Part shown: piece after piece, positions 26,001 to 34,344 of the stretch
Position numbering within the stretch: position 1 is the stretch's first letter
Layout: each line of letters opens with the position of its first letter
Assembly: GCF_003049665.1 (NCBI RefSeq)
Contig: NZ_PYWM01000034.1
Span: forward strand, 1 to 47,756
Origin: Lysinibacillus mangiferihumi
GTDB taxonomy: Bacteria; Bacillota; Bacilli; Bacillales_A; Planococcaceae
Length of the DNA: 47,756 nt
Direction of reading: 5' to 3'
The notes under the pieces: model-generated
Told to the model about the DNA's origin: nothing
Seen by the model: the letters and a program-made list of their open reading frames with translations, nothing else
Database searches by the model: none
Program-made: the position numbers and the translations under genes

Positions 26001-26511
26001 TGTCTTTGGCATCACTGGCTAATGCTGTATTGACAGCTACATTAAAATCATTTTGGACAGCCAGATAGGAATTGGCTGCTGAAGTTGAACCTAAAAATGT
26101 AGTATACTCTGCTTGCACAGCGGCAACATCGCCAACAAATGTTCTACTTGTATAGGTAATTGCATTAATGCTTTTACCTAGTTCATTTAATTTTTTGACG
26201 AACCCTCGTTGTGCCACTACATAATCATATTTCGCTTTAATAAAAGCTCGTTCATTATCATTAAAATCGGTCGTGCTTAAAACTTTAACATCGCCGTCTG
26301 CAATGACCATATCATTCGCTGTTGATGTTTCAGAAAGCTTACCAAATTGTTCAATCGTTTTATTTCTAGTTTCCGTTGTTGCTACTGCGTTGACATAAGC
26401 TACTTGTTCAGCTTGTGCTACAGTTTGTGCTTGTGCTTCTTGTACATTAGCAAGTGCTGCTGGTGTTAATAAAAGGCTCGTTAAGACACCCACTTTTAAA
26501 GGTTTCTTCAA
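23029..26511 (-). CDS. Large exported protein with about 17 tandem helical repeats
   Basis: About 1160 residues. A signal peptide (KKPLKVGVLTSLLLTPAALA..., ends EAQA) leads a mature protein built from about 17 copies of a roughly 60-residue helical repeat. The constant part is AYxxLxxxQKxxVxNYxxL, for example AYNALDAASQKRVTNYEQL and NYDALPPDKQQKIINYEKL; it is best kept from about residue 410 to the end. Similar repeats occur in Firmicute surface proteins next to glycosidase or anchor domains. No SLH domain, LPXTG motif or transmembrane anchor is visible, unlike its neighbours. Start: AAAGGATGA lies five bases before TTG 26511; the ATG at 26520 is inside that ribosome site. I cannot name a function; a rod or adhesive stalk is plausible. 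Confidence 0.8.
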   Translation of the reverse strand: MKKPLKVGVLTSLLLTPAALANVQEAQAQTVAQAEQVAYVNAVATTETRNKTIEQFGKLSETSTANDMVIADGDVKVLSTTDFNDNERAFIKAKYDYVVAQRGFVKKLNELGKSINAITYTSRTFVGDVAAVQAEYTTFLGSTSAANSYLAVQNDFNVAVNTALASDAKDIVSSVRGTSLQYGYDDTERNNYFKKNGADIAKLTKMTGDATKAKETTDKLEAFISVLGNTTSSSSDIATAAAEVTTSYNALTADQKKIVTAYNPNSTTVTPFKKYTDVLANLSSADKIVASITQLTTKKPEDFTTATSFISTVAAIEASYNNLDAETKRLVSNYGDLKPYQEAANVSKQITALRISNTDAYRIAVKAARAEYDKLSNKEFVKNAEDLQLAESNIAAAEVIESLISEIAAAPDKISKIEEARKAYNTPEVPAGQKIDAASVKKIVKNLSELTTWESSHKAVLNVITLVEKLNPTAKDYTKKAKAANTAYLKLDPTKREYVKSYKNLKNQVDAMNLIDPIMGLNTSRKDYKDTVANLLAEYNKLSPEAQALVTNYTALLTANNYITTAQQFDDKVNALANESDATFVAKVVALSAEYKAMDKNAKRLVTQYKTLTTYEKNNANVVKVINLISALNPTNKDYTKKVIAARKAYNALDAASQKRVTNYEQLTAVEDVASLIGLIETLKPTSKTFLNDLKTARANYDALPPDKQQKIINYEKLVTAETELTSASTVIALIDAAVPEAEDYLTKLMNARVAYDKLPTGQKKLVSNIKTLTDRERQVKPILNVMVQIDTLDPSANNFVSKVNAARKAYDKLTKDQKAFVNNMATLQSYEPLANVIELISKLKASSKTFQEDTVHARALYEALSKEMQQYVTNYKLLQAAETSILGAGNVQRMIDELPNIEPQQYVKRIEEIRAAYNALPKDQQLAVANYRTLQDQEKLIKPVISVINEIDKLMTSKNMDSQYQKILKAYDNLTATQRKYVYNEQVLLSLDNVINVYKSIAALKPSDKMYFGMIESVRKDYDSLNTTDKQRVSNYSILLEAEKNMSEVKKVVEIIASLSPTSSTYIQDVENAVAAYKALDSKVRGQVINYDKLKGAEKDVAAVLKVVNAIGELDPDSKTFEKKVIAAQKLYSSLSLEQQDLVYNYRILQEHAKTLGLD

Positions 26512-26886
26512 CTTGCTCATCCTTTCTTTTTACGTTATATAGGAAAATCGATATGTATCATATATTGCGAATCTACTATCTTTAGTATCGGTGATAATAA
26601 CTTGATTTCAAGCTATTGTTGTAAACTCACATACAACCTTTACTAACTTACAGATAATTGCTATTTTTAGATAGAATAGACTTTTTAAAGGAAGTTATTG
26701 TTAGAATACTATATAATTGTGATAGACGCATTTATCCCGCATCGGACGTTTAAAATTAAGCCTAGTTAAAGTCCCACCTTATTGAGAAAATTCCTTAAAA
26801 AAACTAGCATTTATACTATGTTATTTACCAGTAACTAGGTGTATACTACATCTTTAATATTTAATTTATTTGAAAGGGAGCTAGAT
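26512..26886. other. Divergent intergenic region
   Basis: AT-rich gap between the divergent helical-repeat and YknW-like genes, without a supportable gene. It must hold promoters for both. The best candidate I see is TATACT at 26842-26847 on the plus strand with only a weak -35. A small hairpin GTTGTA...TACAAC lies at 26617-26636. Confidence 0.4.
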
Positions 26887-27564
26887 ATGTTTTATCACTA
26901 CAAGTTTTGGCATAGCTTAACGCACCCCCTTAACTTTACACAGGCTTTGGAAACAGGAGAAATAAGAGGCTATAAAAAGCGTTCCTTTACGATTTTCCTT
27001 CTTTTCATGCTCCTTTTTGCAATACGTGAGTTTTGGGGATTAGGCACTGAAAGTTTAACAACATTATTTGCAACGAACCAGCAAGATGAATATTATACAG
27101 CCCGTTTGCTATCAATGGTTGGAGCCATTGTTTGGGGAATCATTTATTTTTGCTTCCACTATTATGGCGTTACATATATATTACATCTATTAACGGACAT
27201 TCCTTACAAATGGATTCAGAAAGTACAACTGTTTGTACTGGCATTTATACTTATTGAAAAGACTATTTTATTTGCAGTGTTTTACGCAGTAGGCTACTCT
27301 ACAACGTTCTCCTTCTTATCACTTGCCCCTGTGGTACAGCAAGTGCTAGATAAAGATGTTGTATTATTCATTATTAATCAGCTAACAGTTACTACTGTGC
27401 TGACGATTATTGTGCACTTTACTTTCCTTTCTAAATGGGAGGAAGCAGCAGATCGTAAAGCGCTGTTAGCAAAAATTATTATACTCCAAGTATTAATGGC
27501 TGTTTTTGTTGGGATGATTAGCGTATTACCACTTCAAGAATGGATTACAAGGGGGCTAGGATGA
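26887..27564 (+). CDS. Yip1-domain membrane protein, YknW-like
   Basis: Integral membrane protein of 226 residues with five hydrophobic helices and an amphipathic start (FWHSLTHPLNFTQALETGE), the layout of Yip1-family proteins. It overlaps the next gene, an HlyD-type adaptor, in an ATGA (27561-27564). In Bacillus subtilis the Yip1 protein YknW precedes YknX (adaptor), YknY (ATPase) and YknZ (permease), a system protecting against SdpC. Here the first two partners are present and the ABC parts are not. Start: AAAGGGAG at 26873-26880 fits ATG 26887; the frame from 26839 lacks a ribosome site. The family match rests on topology and gene order, not on alignment. Confidence 0.68.
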   Translation: MFYHYKFWHSLTHPLNFTQALETGEIRGYKKRSFTIFLLFMLLFAIREFWGLGTESLTTLFATNQQDEYYTARLLSMVGAIVWGIIYFCFHYYGVTYILHLLTDIPYKWIQKVQLFVLAFILIEKTILFAVFYAVGYSTTFSFLSLAPVVQQVLDKDVVLFIINQLTVTTVLTIIVHFTFLSKWEEAADRKALLAKIIILQVLMAVFVGMISVLPLQEWITRGLG

Positions 27565-28817
27565 TGCGTTTTATAAAATCCAGACCTTGGACATGCCTTA
27601 GTATGATCGTGATGGCGATTTTAGTTGGCGTAAATGCCTTCTACGTATTCAAGGATAATAGTAAAGTAGCGCGTTCCTATTTTGTTTATGAATTTCAACG
27701 AGCTACTGTCGGTGACCGTGTAGAAACGGTGAAAAAAGATGCCATTGTTGCACCAGCCGAAACGTATACAGTTTCTGCAGATGCGAAAAGTTTATCAGCA
27801 GTAAATGTAAAGCGTGGTCAGCAGATTCAAGCAAGCGATATACTCGCTACCTATAAAACAGAGCAAGTTGACGATGAGTTAACGAAGCTTGAGGCTGAAC
27901 GGGATGCTTATGAAACTGAATTAAGTGACTTGCAATCCGCCTTGTCACAAATAGAATCGGATTTCGGAAGTACCGATAATCCGAAAAGTTCCATCAATAC
28001 AGATCAAATTAGTGATAAATTAAATGTCACAGTAAAATTGGAGTTAGGTCAACAAAATACTCCATCTACAGCTGTCGCTATTTTAAATCGCCATATTGCA
28101 GAAGCTACACGTCAAATTGCCGTAATGGATGCGCAAATTGCCCAAATTCAAGCACGCCAAGGCGTAGTGAGCCCTGTTAATGGTGTTATTGCCAACGTCA
28201 CAGACGAAGCTGGTACAGTAACATTTGAAATTTATTCAACAGAAAAAGCAATGCTTGTCTACTTATCTGAAGAAGAATGGCAACAGGTTACGGCTGGGCA
28301 AAGGGTCGATTTTGAACTACAGCATTTCAAAGATGACCTATCAGGTATCGTACTTGAAAAATCAATGATTGCTACAAATCATGACGCTATATGGGCAAAA
28401 GAATTAGCAAAAACGGCGAAACTACCGAAGCCTACTAATTATGAAGTAATGCTACAACAAGACGATATGTTAGAAAATATTCCATTTTCAACAGTAGGTC
28501 AGGCTTCCATCGTCGTTAACGAAGCTTTTGATGCTTATAAAGTGAATTCTTCTTGGGTCAAATCAGTAAAAGGTGCTAAGAGCGTCTATATTATTGACGA
28601 GGACGGAAAAATCCGTCTTGAAGATATTGAAGTTGCTTTTTCAACGAAAGATTCAACGATATTCACAAGCTATATAGATGTTGGTACGCCTATTTTAGCG
28701 AATGAAAAACGTAACATTTTAGCACGCACTTTCTGCTCAATGCCCGTTAAAAAAATTGAGTGGCAAAACTTTAAAGAAATTGGCTGGAAAGACTACGTCA
28801 AATATATAATCTTCTAA
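27561..28817 (+). CDS. HlyD/YknX-type membrane fusion (efflux adaptor) protein
   Basis: Adaptor protein of 418 residues anchored by one N-terminal helix (about residues 8-26, CLSMIVMAILVGVNAFYVF). The outside part has a split biotinyl-lipoyl domain (AIVAPAETYTVSA... VKRGQQIQASDIL and, after the coil, QGVVSPVNGVIANVTDEAG), a coiled-coil hairpin (about residues 100-200) and beta-barrel domains. It shows the usual family length and order. It starts in an ATGA overlap with the Yip1-like gene, and two terminators follow at once, so no transporter gene is cotranscribed downstream. Adaptors of this kind link to an ABC permease such as YknZ or MacB; its partner must be encoded elsewhere or is lacking. 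Confidence 0.82.
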   Translation: MMRFIKSRPWTCLSMIVMAILVGVNAFYVFKDNSKVARSYFVYEFQRATVGDRVETVKKDAIVAPAETYTVSADAKSLSAVNVKRGQQIQASDILATYKTEQVDDELTKLEAERDAYETELSDLQSALSQIESDFGSTDNPKSSINTDQISDKLNVTVKLELGQQNTPSTAVAILNRHIAEATRQIAVMDAQIAQIQARQGVVSPVNGVIANVTDEAGTVTFEIYSTEKAMLVYLSEEEWQQVTAGQRVDFELQHFKDDLSGIVLEKSMIATNHDAIWAKELAKTAKLPKPTNYEVMLQQDDMLENIPFSTVGQASIVVNEAFDAYKVNSSWVKSVKGAKSVYIIDEDGKIRLEDIEVAFSTKDSTIFTSYIDVGTPILANEKRNILARTFCSMPVKKIEWQNFKEIGWKDYVKYIIF

Positions 28818-28825
28818 ATTAAAAG

Positions 28826-28867
28826 GGAAAGGTGTTCATAATAGCAAAAATTTACGAACACCTTTCC
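28826..28867 (+). terminator. First of two hairpins after the adaptor gene
   Basis: GGAAAGGTGTTC pairs with GAACACCTTTCC around an 18-base loop, directly behind the stop codon. It has no T-run itself. Confidence 0.6.
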
Positions 28868-28872
28868 AATGA

Positions 28873-28909
28873 AAAAAAGTGAAATTGACTGCTGTCAATT
28901 TCACTTTTT
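28873..28909. terminator. Bidirectional terminator
   Basis: AAAAAGTGAAATTGAC pairs with GTCAATTTCACTTTTT around a short loop, with A and T runs. It separates the adaptor gene from the convergent SLH gene ending at 28935. Confidence 0.92.
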
Positions 28910-28934
28910 CGTATCATGATGTTTTATTGATGAA

Positions 28935-30428
28935 TTACCAAGAATTTTCGATATCCTGTTGTGTTGCTAATTCGTAATACATCGTCGTTATTCCACTTAC
29001 TTCATACATCATTCCTTGGACGAATAACTTTTCACCATTCGTACCGTTTAGGCGAATGGCGAAAATTGTTTGACCTTTGCCAACTTTTTTAACTGTTACA
29101 CCATCAGCAGCATTTTCCACATCAACAATTTTGTGATCATACAATGCTCCTGTAAATTGCTCTATGTGAACATCTTTCACAGTAAAGCCTATTTCACTCT
29201 TCGGAATGAAAACACTGCTGACTTCAACTGCTGCTGAAGTATACATTTCATAACCATCTGTTTCAGCATGAATACCTACACGTACAGATTGTCCTTTATC
29301 ATCCGACAATGTTGCAATGTAGTCACCTGCCTGCAATAACTTCAATTCGTAATTGCCGCCTTTTGGAATGCTTTCTGGCTCCCAACCATCAAAATTGAAT
29401 GGTTGATAGACGTAGACTTTATCACTTACTTCATGACCATTTGCAGTTGTTAGCTGAATATGAGACGGATTAAAGCCTAAATCCTCTTCAAAAAGTAATG
29501 CTGAACCCGGTGTGATTTCATCTGTTTGTTGGCAATCAAGCTGAAGCTTGCCATCCACTTCTGTAACGACTACTTTATATTTTTGCGTGTCGATAATCTC
29601 ATAGTTTTCTTCTTTATCAATATTGTAGCTAACTAACATAAAGTAGCCAGATCCTTCACGCAATGCCTCTACCGTCAACCCATTCGTTGTTTGATGAACT
29701 TTGAAAAATTCATGCTCCCCATCAGTCGCTATATTATCATAAGAATAGGCTTCTAATTGAGTAGCTCCAAAATCACGCGCAGCGAAATTTTGGACAACGC
29801 GATTTGCTTGCATCGCCTCTATACGATGAATAAATAATGCAAGTTGTGAACGTTTGACTGTTTCTTTTAAACCGAATGTTGTAGGTGTAATACCCTTTGT
29901 AATATTGTGTTCAAACAATGGACCTACTGCATAATACGCATCAGAATATTTTACAATATCCGTAAACGGCAGTGTCCAATCTTCAGTATTATTGCTTAAT
30001 TGGAAGGCAGATGTTAACATGCTCGCTAATTGCTCACGTGTGATGGCTTGATTGACACCAAAGCTACCATTGGCAAAGCCTGTCGCAATTCCCTCATTTG
30101 CTAATGCTGCAATTGCGCCGTAGTATTCGTCACTTTGCTTAACATCGGTAAATTGAGGGTCCATTACATTTTGCGTATCTAAAGCCAATAAATTTGCTAA
30201 AATTTTGGCTACTTGTCCACGTGTGACATCTGCAAACGGCTTAAATGTACCATCTGCATAACCATTAATAATCCCACGCGTAGCTAAATCTTTCACCGCA
30301 GTTCCATATTCTTTCGTCATATCCACATCGCTAAAACCTTCAGCTGCGTGCGCTGTCGGCACTACTACTATGGCACTTGTTGCTAAAGCCGCAACGATTG
30401 CTCCTTGAAATAATTTATTTCGTTTCAT
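28935..30428 (-). CDS. SLH protein with uncharacterised beta-rich C-terminal region
   Basis: Exported protein of 497 residues. Signal peptide residues 1-29 (ends AHAAEG). Three SLH domains span about residues 30-210 (FSDVDMTKE..., FTDVKQSDE..., FTDIVKYSD...), with the last one ending KRSQLALFIHRIEA. The remaining 285 residues are acidic and beta-rich, apparently three Ig-like sandwich units (for example ENYEIIDTQKYKVVVTEVDG and GNYELKLLQAGDYIATLSDD). I recognise no enzyme motif. It lies just downstream of the S-layer gene on the same strand but behind a terminator, with its own ribosome site (AGGGGGT). A structural or binding role at the surface is likely. Confidence 0.85.
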   Translation of the reverse strand: MKRNKLFQGAIVAALATSAIVVVPTAHAAEGFSDVDMTKEYGTAVKDLATRGIINGYADGTFKPFADVTRGQVAKILANLLALDTQNVMDPQFTDVKQSDEYYGAIAALANEGIATGFANGSFGVNQAITREQLASMLTSAFQLSNNTEDWTLPFTDIVKYSDAYYAVGPLFEHNITKGITPTTFGLKETVKRSQLALFIHRIEAMQANRVVQNFAARDFGATQLEAYSYDNIATDGEHEFFKVHQTTNGLTVEALREGSGYFMLVSYNIDKEENYEIIDTQKYKVVVTEVDGKLQLDCQQTDEITPGSALLFEEDLGFNPSHIQLTTANGHEVSDKVYVYQPFNFDGWEPESIPKGGNYELKLLQAGDYIATLSDDKGQSVRVGIHAETDGYEMYTSAAVEVSSVFIPKSEIGFTVKDVHIEQFTGALYDHKIVDVENAADGVTVKKVGKGQTIFAIRLNGTNGEKLFVQGMMYEVSGITTMYYELATQQDIENSW

Positions 30429-30572
30429 TCACTCGACCCCCTACGTCTTTTCACTATCATACTATGATAATACATGGGAATAATACTAAAAGTTTCATAT
30501 TGTTCTATAGTTATGTATATTTATAGCATTGCAGCCAAGTTAAATGTATTCACACCCGCTGTTCTGTCCATT

Positions 30573-30625
30573 AAAAAAGCCTTGCGATTACGATGAATCA
30601 AAAGATTTCATCTAATCACAAGGCT
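30573..30625 (-). terminator. Terminator of the S-layer gene
   Basis: On the minus strand AGCCTTGTGATTA pairs with TAATCGCAAGGCT across a loop containing a second small stem, followed by six T residues. It is about 45 bases past the S-layer stop. Confidence 0.9.
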
Positions 30626-30668
30626 AGTTATAACACTAGTAAACTAGTTTAAGTAACACTTCGTTTTA

Positions 30669-33600
30669 TTAAGGAGTTACAATTGTTGCTTTTAATTCTT
30701 TTGTTGCGTTACCAACTTTAATTTTTAAAGTTACTTTAGCTTCTGTAACGCCTGCTTTTAATGTAGCTGTTGCAGCTGCAGTACCGTTACCAGCAATTGT
30801 TACATCAGTAACTTTTTCAGGTACGATTGTAACTGTTTCTGCTGCAAGTGCTTTGATTTCTTTGTTACCATATTGGTCAACAGTTGCAACGTTTACTACT
30901 AATGGAGCATCTCCAGTAGATTTTAAGTTTGCTACAGTTGCACCAGATGCTAATGTAGCTTCAGTAATAGCTTTAGCTACGTTGTAATCAGCTAAATCTG
31001 TTGATACTACTGATGCTGTAAAGAAGAAATCTTGTGTTTTTTCAGCGTCAGCTGAAACAACGAATTTTTGTTCTAATACTTCACCAGTTGCATTAATTGT
31101 TACTTTTAAAGTGAATTCTGTATCAATTTTGTTTGCTGCTGGAGTTGTATCAGTGTTTAGAGCTGTGTCAGCGATATTTACTTTACCTGCAGTTACAGCT
31201 TGTGGTGCAGTTAATTTACCGCCAGTTACTGTTGCTGTATATTCGTTTGGCTCAAGTGCAACTTTACCGCCGTTTAATAAACCGTTAACAGTGATTTTTT
31301 TATCAGTTGCTACTTTTGTTTTACCAATTTCAGCAATTTCGTAACCTTTGTATTCTGTACCATCAGTTACTTGTACTTTTACTTCTACAGCAGAATCAAT
31401 TGTACCATTTGGCGTTACTAGAGCAACGTTTAATGTTGCAGTACCATTTTTAAGTGGTGTAACTTGGTTAGCATTTACTGATACTACATCTGAAGTACCA
31501 ACTAATGTAACTGTTACAGGAGCTGCAGAGTTTTTCATTTCACGACCGTATTGGTCTTCAATGATTAAGTGATCTTTTGCAGTAATTGTAACTGGTGTTT
31601 GAGCAGTTGAAATAACTAATGGGTTTTTAAGTCCGCGAACTACAGTTGGTACTGCTGCAGCTTTAACATCTACAGTGATAGTAGCAACTTTGAATGTTGA
31701 AGTTTGGAATACTAATGCTTGTGTTCCAGCTGCTCCAAATGTTGTTTTGTAGTATACTTGACCGTCTTTTACTTCAAGAGCAGATTCAGTAACTGGTGTG
31801 CCACCAACTTTAATACCTTTGTTAGCATCAGCTAAGATTTTTTTGTTAGTGATAACATTGCCTTCTTTATCAGTAACTGTTAAAGGAATTAATGTAGCTT
31901 CGTTAGCAACTGCGATTTCTGGTTGAGAAACAGAGATTGCGTTAGTTGTAGTAGTTTCTGCAACTTTCACAGTGTATTTAGCAGATTGGCCGTTAGTTGT
32001 TGAAATTAATAATACATCAGTATCACCAGCTTTTAAGATTGATGATAAAGCAACTACTAATTTATCTTTTTCGCCAATTTTTACTTTTGTCACTTTGTTA
32101 TCGATTGTTAAGTTTGTAGTGTTAGTGTTTGTAATTACTAAACCACTTGCTTTAGCAGCATCTGTAATTTCTTTACCGTATTGGTCTTTAAGGTTTAATA
32201 CGATGAATGCTTCAGAAGCTTTAGAGTTATCATTTAAAACTACTTCTTCACCTTTAGCGTTGTAAACACCCGCTACTTCAATAGAAGAAACTGTAGATTC
32301 AGCAGATAATTTCACAGTTTTAGAAACTGAAGTACCTGTAGCAGTATCAAATAATACAACTGGTACTAAATCGCCGATTTTTTTACCTTCTACAACAGCA
32401 CCTGATAATTTAACTACACCTTTAGCAGCATCAGCTACAACAGTTGTGTTAGCAGTATCATTTGTTTTTAAAGAAGTTGTTTTTGTAATATCTGTACCGT
32501 ATTGGTCTTTAACTACGTAACCAACAGTTGCAGTTGTACCTGCAGCGAAAGTACCGTTAGATTGGATAGCTGTATCAACTACTGCTACTTCGTCTAAGAT
32601 TTCGATAGAAGTAACTTTTTGAGCTTCGATTTTAACGTCGCTTGTTAATACTTTTTCAGTTAAACCAGAGATGTTTACAGTGTAATCTGCAGCTTGGAAG
32701 TTTGTAGCGCCTACTAATTGAACTGATTTTTTGTCAGCAGCCCAAGTAAGAGTTACGTTTTGCTTGAATGTACCGCGTAATAATTCAATTGTAGCTTTAG
32801 AAGTATCTTCTACTGCTTTGTTGAATTTTACTTCGATTGTTTTAGCATTAACAGCTTTTACAGATTCTAATTTAACTTCAGCTACTTCATATGTAACTAC
32901 AGCTGAATAAGCTTTGCCTTCGATTTCGAAGTCTACTTTAGTTTCTTTGTTTTCTGGAAGTGGAGTTTCTAATTTTACAGTATGTTTTGTATCATCAGAA
33001 AGAGTTACTTCTAATGTAGTTGCGTCAACAACTTTAGCTTCTTTTACAGTTAAAGGAGCTTCTGCAATGTTCGTGATTGTACGGTTTAAGAATGATGCGA
33101 ATTGACCACGAGTTAAAGTGTTTTTAGGGTTGAACGCTTTAACGTTTGTAAGACCAGCATATTCTAACGCGATAATTGCTTCACGGTTTTCGTTAGCTGT
33201 AGCGTTATCTAAGTCAGTGATTGTAGATTTGAAGTCAGATTCTTTGTAATCTGCAACTAAGTCTACACCGTAAACAGTGTTGATAGCACGTACTAATACT
33301 ACTGCCATTTGTTCACGAGACATGTTTTTAGTGTACATTAATTGGTCGTTAGAACCTTTGAATACGCCAGCATCTTTAACAAGTGCTGCATATTGTAGTA
33401 ATTCTTGGTCTGGAGCTGTAGTTGGTAGGTCAGTGAAACGAGCTTTTGTTGCATAGTCAGCTGGCACTTCATAACCTTCAGATACTAACCATTTACCTAA
33501 GAATTTTGTTACGTTACCGCGTGTTACGACTGCGTTTGGTTTGAATGTACCGTCAGTGTAACCTCCTACGATTTTAGCGTCCGCTAATGCTAAGATTGCG

Positions 33601-33722
33601 TCCTTGTGATCACTATTTTCAATATCAGAAAAGCTTGCTGCGCTAGCTACTGGTACGATTGCTGATGCTACTAGAGCTGCTGATGCTGCGCCGACAACCC
33701 ATTTACTATATTTTTGTTTCAT
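30669..33722 (-). CDS. S-layer protein with N-terminal SLH domains
   Basis: Main candidate for the crystalline surface array protein, 1017 residues. Signal peptide residues 1-30 (AALVASAIVPVASAAS). Three SLH domains at about residues 31-215 (FSDIENSD..., FTDLPTTA..., ITDLDNAT...). The long C-terminal part is a chain of Ig-like domains rich in Thr, Val and Ala (for example VKAVNAKTIEVKFNKAVEDTS truncated: AKTIEVKFNKAVED), typical of SbsB/SlpC-type S-layer proteins. Codon use is strongly biased to A/T-ending codons with near-uniform GTA, GCT, ACT and TTA, as in very highly expressed genes. AGGAGGT at 33731-33737 with 8-base spacing gives ATG 33722; the open frame to 33791 has no role. SLH domains bind the CsaB-modified wall polymer. 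Confidence 0.93.
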   Translation of the reverse strand: MKQKYSKWVVGAASAALVASAIVPVASAASFSDIENSDHKDAILALADAKIVGGYTDGTFKPNAVVTRGNVTKFLGKWLVSEGYEVPADYATKARFTDLPTTAPDQELLQYAALVKDAGVFKGSNDQLMYTKNMSREQMAVVLVRAINTVYGVDLVADYKESDFKSTITDLDNATANENREAIIALEYAGLTNVKAFNPKNTLTRGQFASFLNRTITNIAEAPLTVKEAKVVDATTLEVTLSDDTKHTVKLETPLPENKETKVDFEIEGKAYSAVVTYEVAEVKLESVKAVNAKTIEVKFNKAVEDTSKATIELLRGTFKQNVTLTWAADKKSVQLVGATNFQAADYTVNISGLTEKVLTSDVKIEAQKVTSIEILDEVAVVDTAIQSNGTFAAGTTATVGYVVKDQYGTDITKTTSLKTNDTANTTVVADAAKGVVKLSGAVVEGKKIGDLVPVVLFDTATGTSVSKTVKLSAESTVSSIEVAGVYNAKGEEVVLNDNSKASEAFIVLNLKDQYGKEITDAAKASGLVITNTNTTNLTIDNKVTKVKIGEKDKLVVALSSILKAGDTDVLLISTTNGQSAKYTVKVAETTTTNAISVSQPEIAVANEATLIPLTVTDKEGNVITNKKILADANKGIKVGGTPVTESALEVKDGQVYYKTTFGAAGTQALVFQTSTFKVATITVDVKAAAVPTVVRGLKNPLVISTAQTPVTITAKDHLIIEDQYGREMKNSAAPVTVTLVGTSDVVSVNANQVTPLKNGTATLNVALVTPNGTIDSAVEVKVQVTDGTEYKGYEIAEIGKTKVATDKKITVNGLLNGGKVALEPNEYTATVTGGKLTAPQAVTAGKVNIADTALNTDTTPAANKIDTEFTLKVTINATGEVLEQKFVVSADAEKTQDFFFTASVVSTDLADYNVAKAITEATLASGATVANLKSTGDAPLVVNVATVDQYGNKEIKALAAETVTIVPEKVTDVTIAGNGTAAATATLKAGVTEAKVTLKIKVGNATKELKATIVTP

Positions 33723-33770
33723 GTGCAAAAACCTCCTAGATAAATTAGCCACTTTTGTGACTACGTTTCT

Positions 33771-33776
33771 ATTATA
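33771..33776 (-). promoter_or_regulatory. Candidate -10 of the S-layer gene
   Basis: A consensus TATAAT on the minus strand lies 49 bases upstream of the S-layer start. No good -35 is seen at normal distance, and S-layer genes often have several start sites, so others may exist upstream. Confidence 0.35.
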
Positions 33777-34166
33777 AAAGAAGTAGAACATACATTTCTA
33801 TGTGCAATATTTGGAATGAAAGATGTGGTAATAGTTTATTTTCATTGGTTACAAATACATTTATTAGTTTATTTACTTCGTATTTTCCATCCGAATATTG
33901 GCATACTAACGTTTCTTTTGTTCGAAAAATATACCATTTTACCCATAGATATTGAGACTTTTTCCCTTCCAATAATTTTTAACTAAGCCAAATATCTCAC
34001 TTAAAGGAATAGTGAACAAATCGTGAATTTAAGTTACAATAATATAGGTAATTTATTCATTAATTCCCTTGGAAAAATGGATTAATATTTTATGGAAACC
34101 AGAATCTAGCGATAGCTATTAAAATAAATGGGCATTACTAGACTTCCAATAGCGGTAAAACAAGGT

Positions 34167-34292
34167 TTTGTGGCGATTTGCTCGGGTTTTGTGGCGATTC
34201 ACTTGGAGTTTGTGGCGTTTGGCTCGGGTTTTGTGGCGTTTCACTTGGATTTCGTGGCGATTTGCTCAAGCTTTGTGGCGTTTCATACTACT
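34167..34292. repeat. 21-bp phased intergenic array C, 6 units, core TTTGTGGCG
   Basis: Cores start at 34167, 34188, 34209, 34230, 34251 and 34272, exactly 21 bases apart; five read TTTGTGGCG and one TTCGTGGCG. The following 12 bases alternate between a TTTGCTCGGG type (units 1, 3, 5) and a TTCACTTGGA type (units 2, 4), giving the same 42-bp super-period as the other arrays. The core differs from arrays A and B but keeps TTT[AG] followed by a G/C-rich block. It lies upstream of the MBOAT gene, 53 bases before its likely start. Confidence 0.93.
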
Positions 34293-34344
34293 AGCAAGCG
34301 ATTCACGAAGTTTTATTTTTTACAGAGATGGGGATTTGACAGAA

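Larger units (their letters stand above)
33723..34344. other. Divergent control region between S-layer and PatA-like genes
   Basis: About 620 bases without a supportable gene. It contains the S-layer ribosome site and a TATAAT (33771-33776, minus), an AT-rich stretch to 34127, and array C (34167-34292) in front of the MBOAT gene. Open frames across array C are produced by its multiple-of-three period. Confidence 0.6.

Noticed and set aside
33772..33972. 66-codon minus-strand frame upstream of the S-layer gene
   Set aside because: It needs a TTG start without a ribosome site and crosses the candidate S-layer promoter.
34128..34344. Upstream extension of the MBOAT protein (WRF repeats) and a second frame with GFVAI repeats
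   Set aside because: Both come from array C. The family N-terminus begins at the ATG at 34345.
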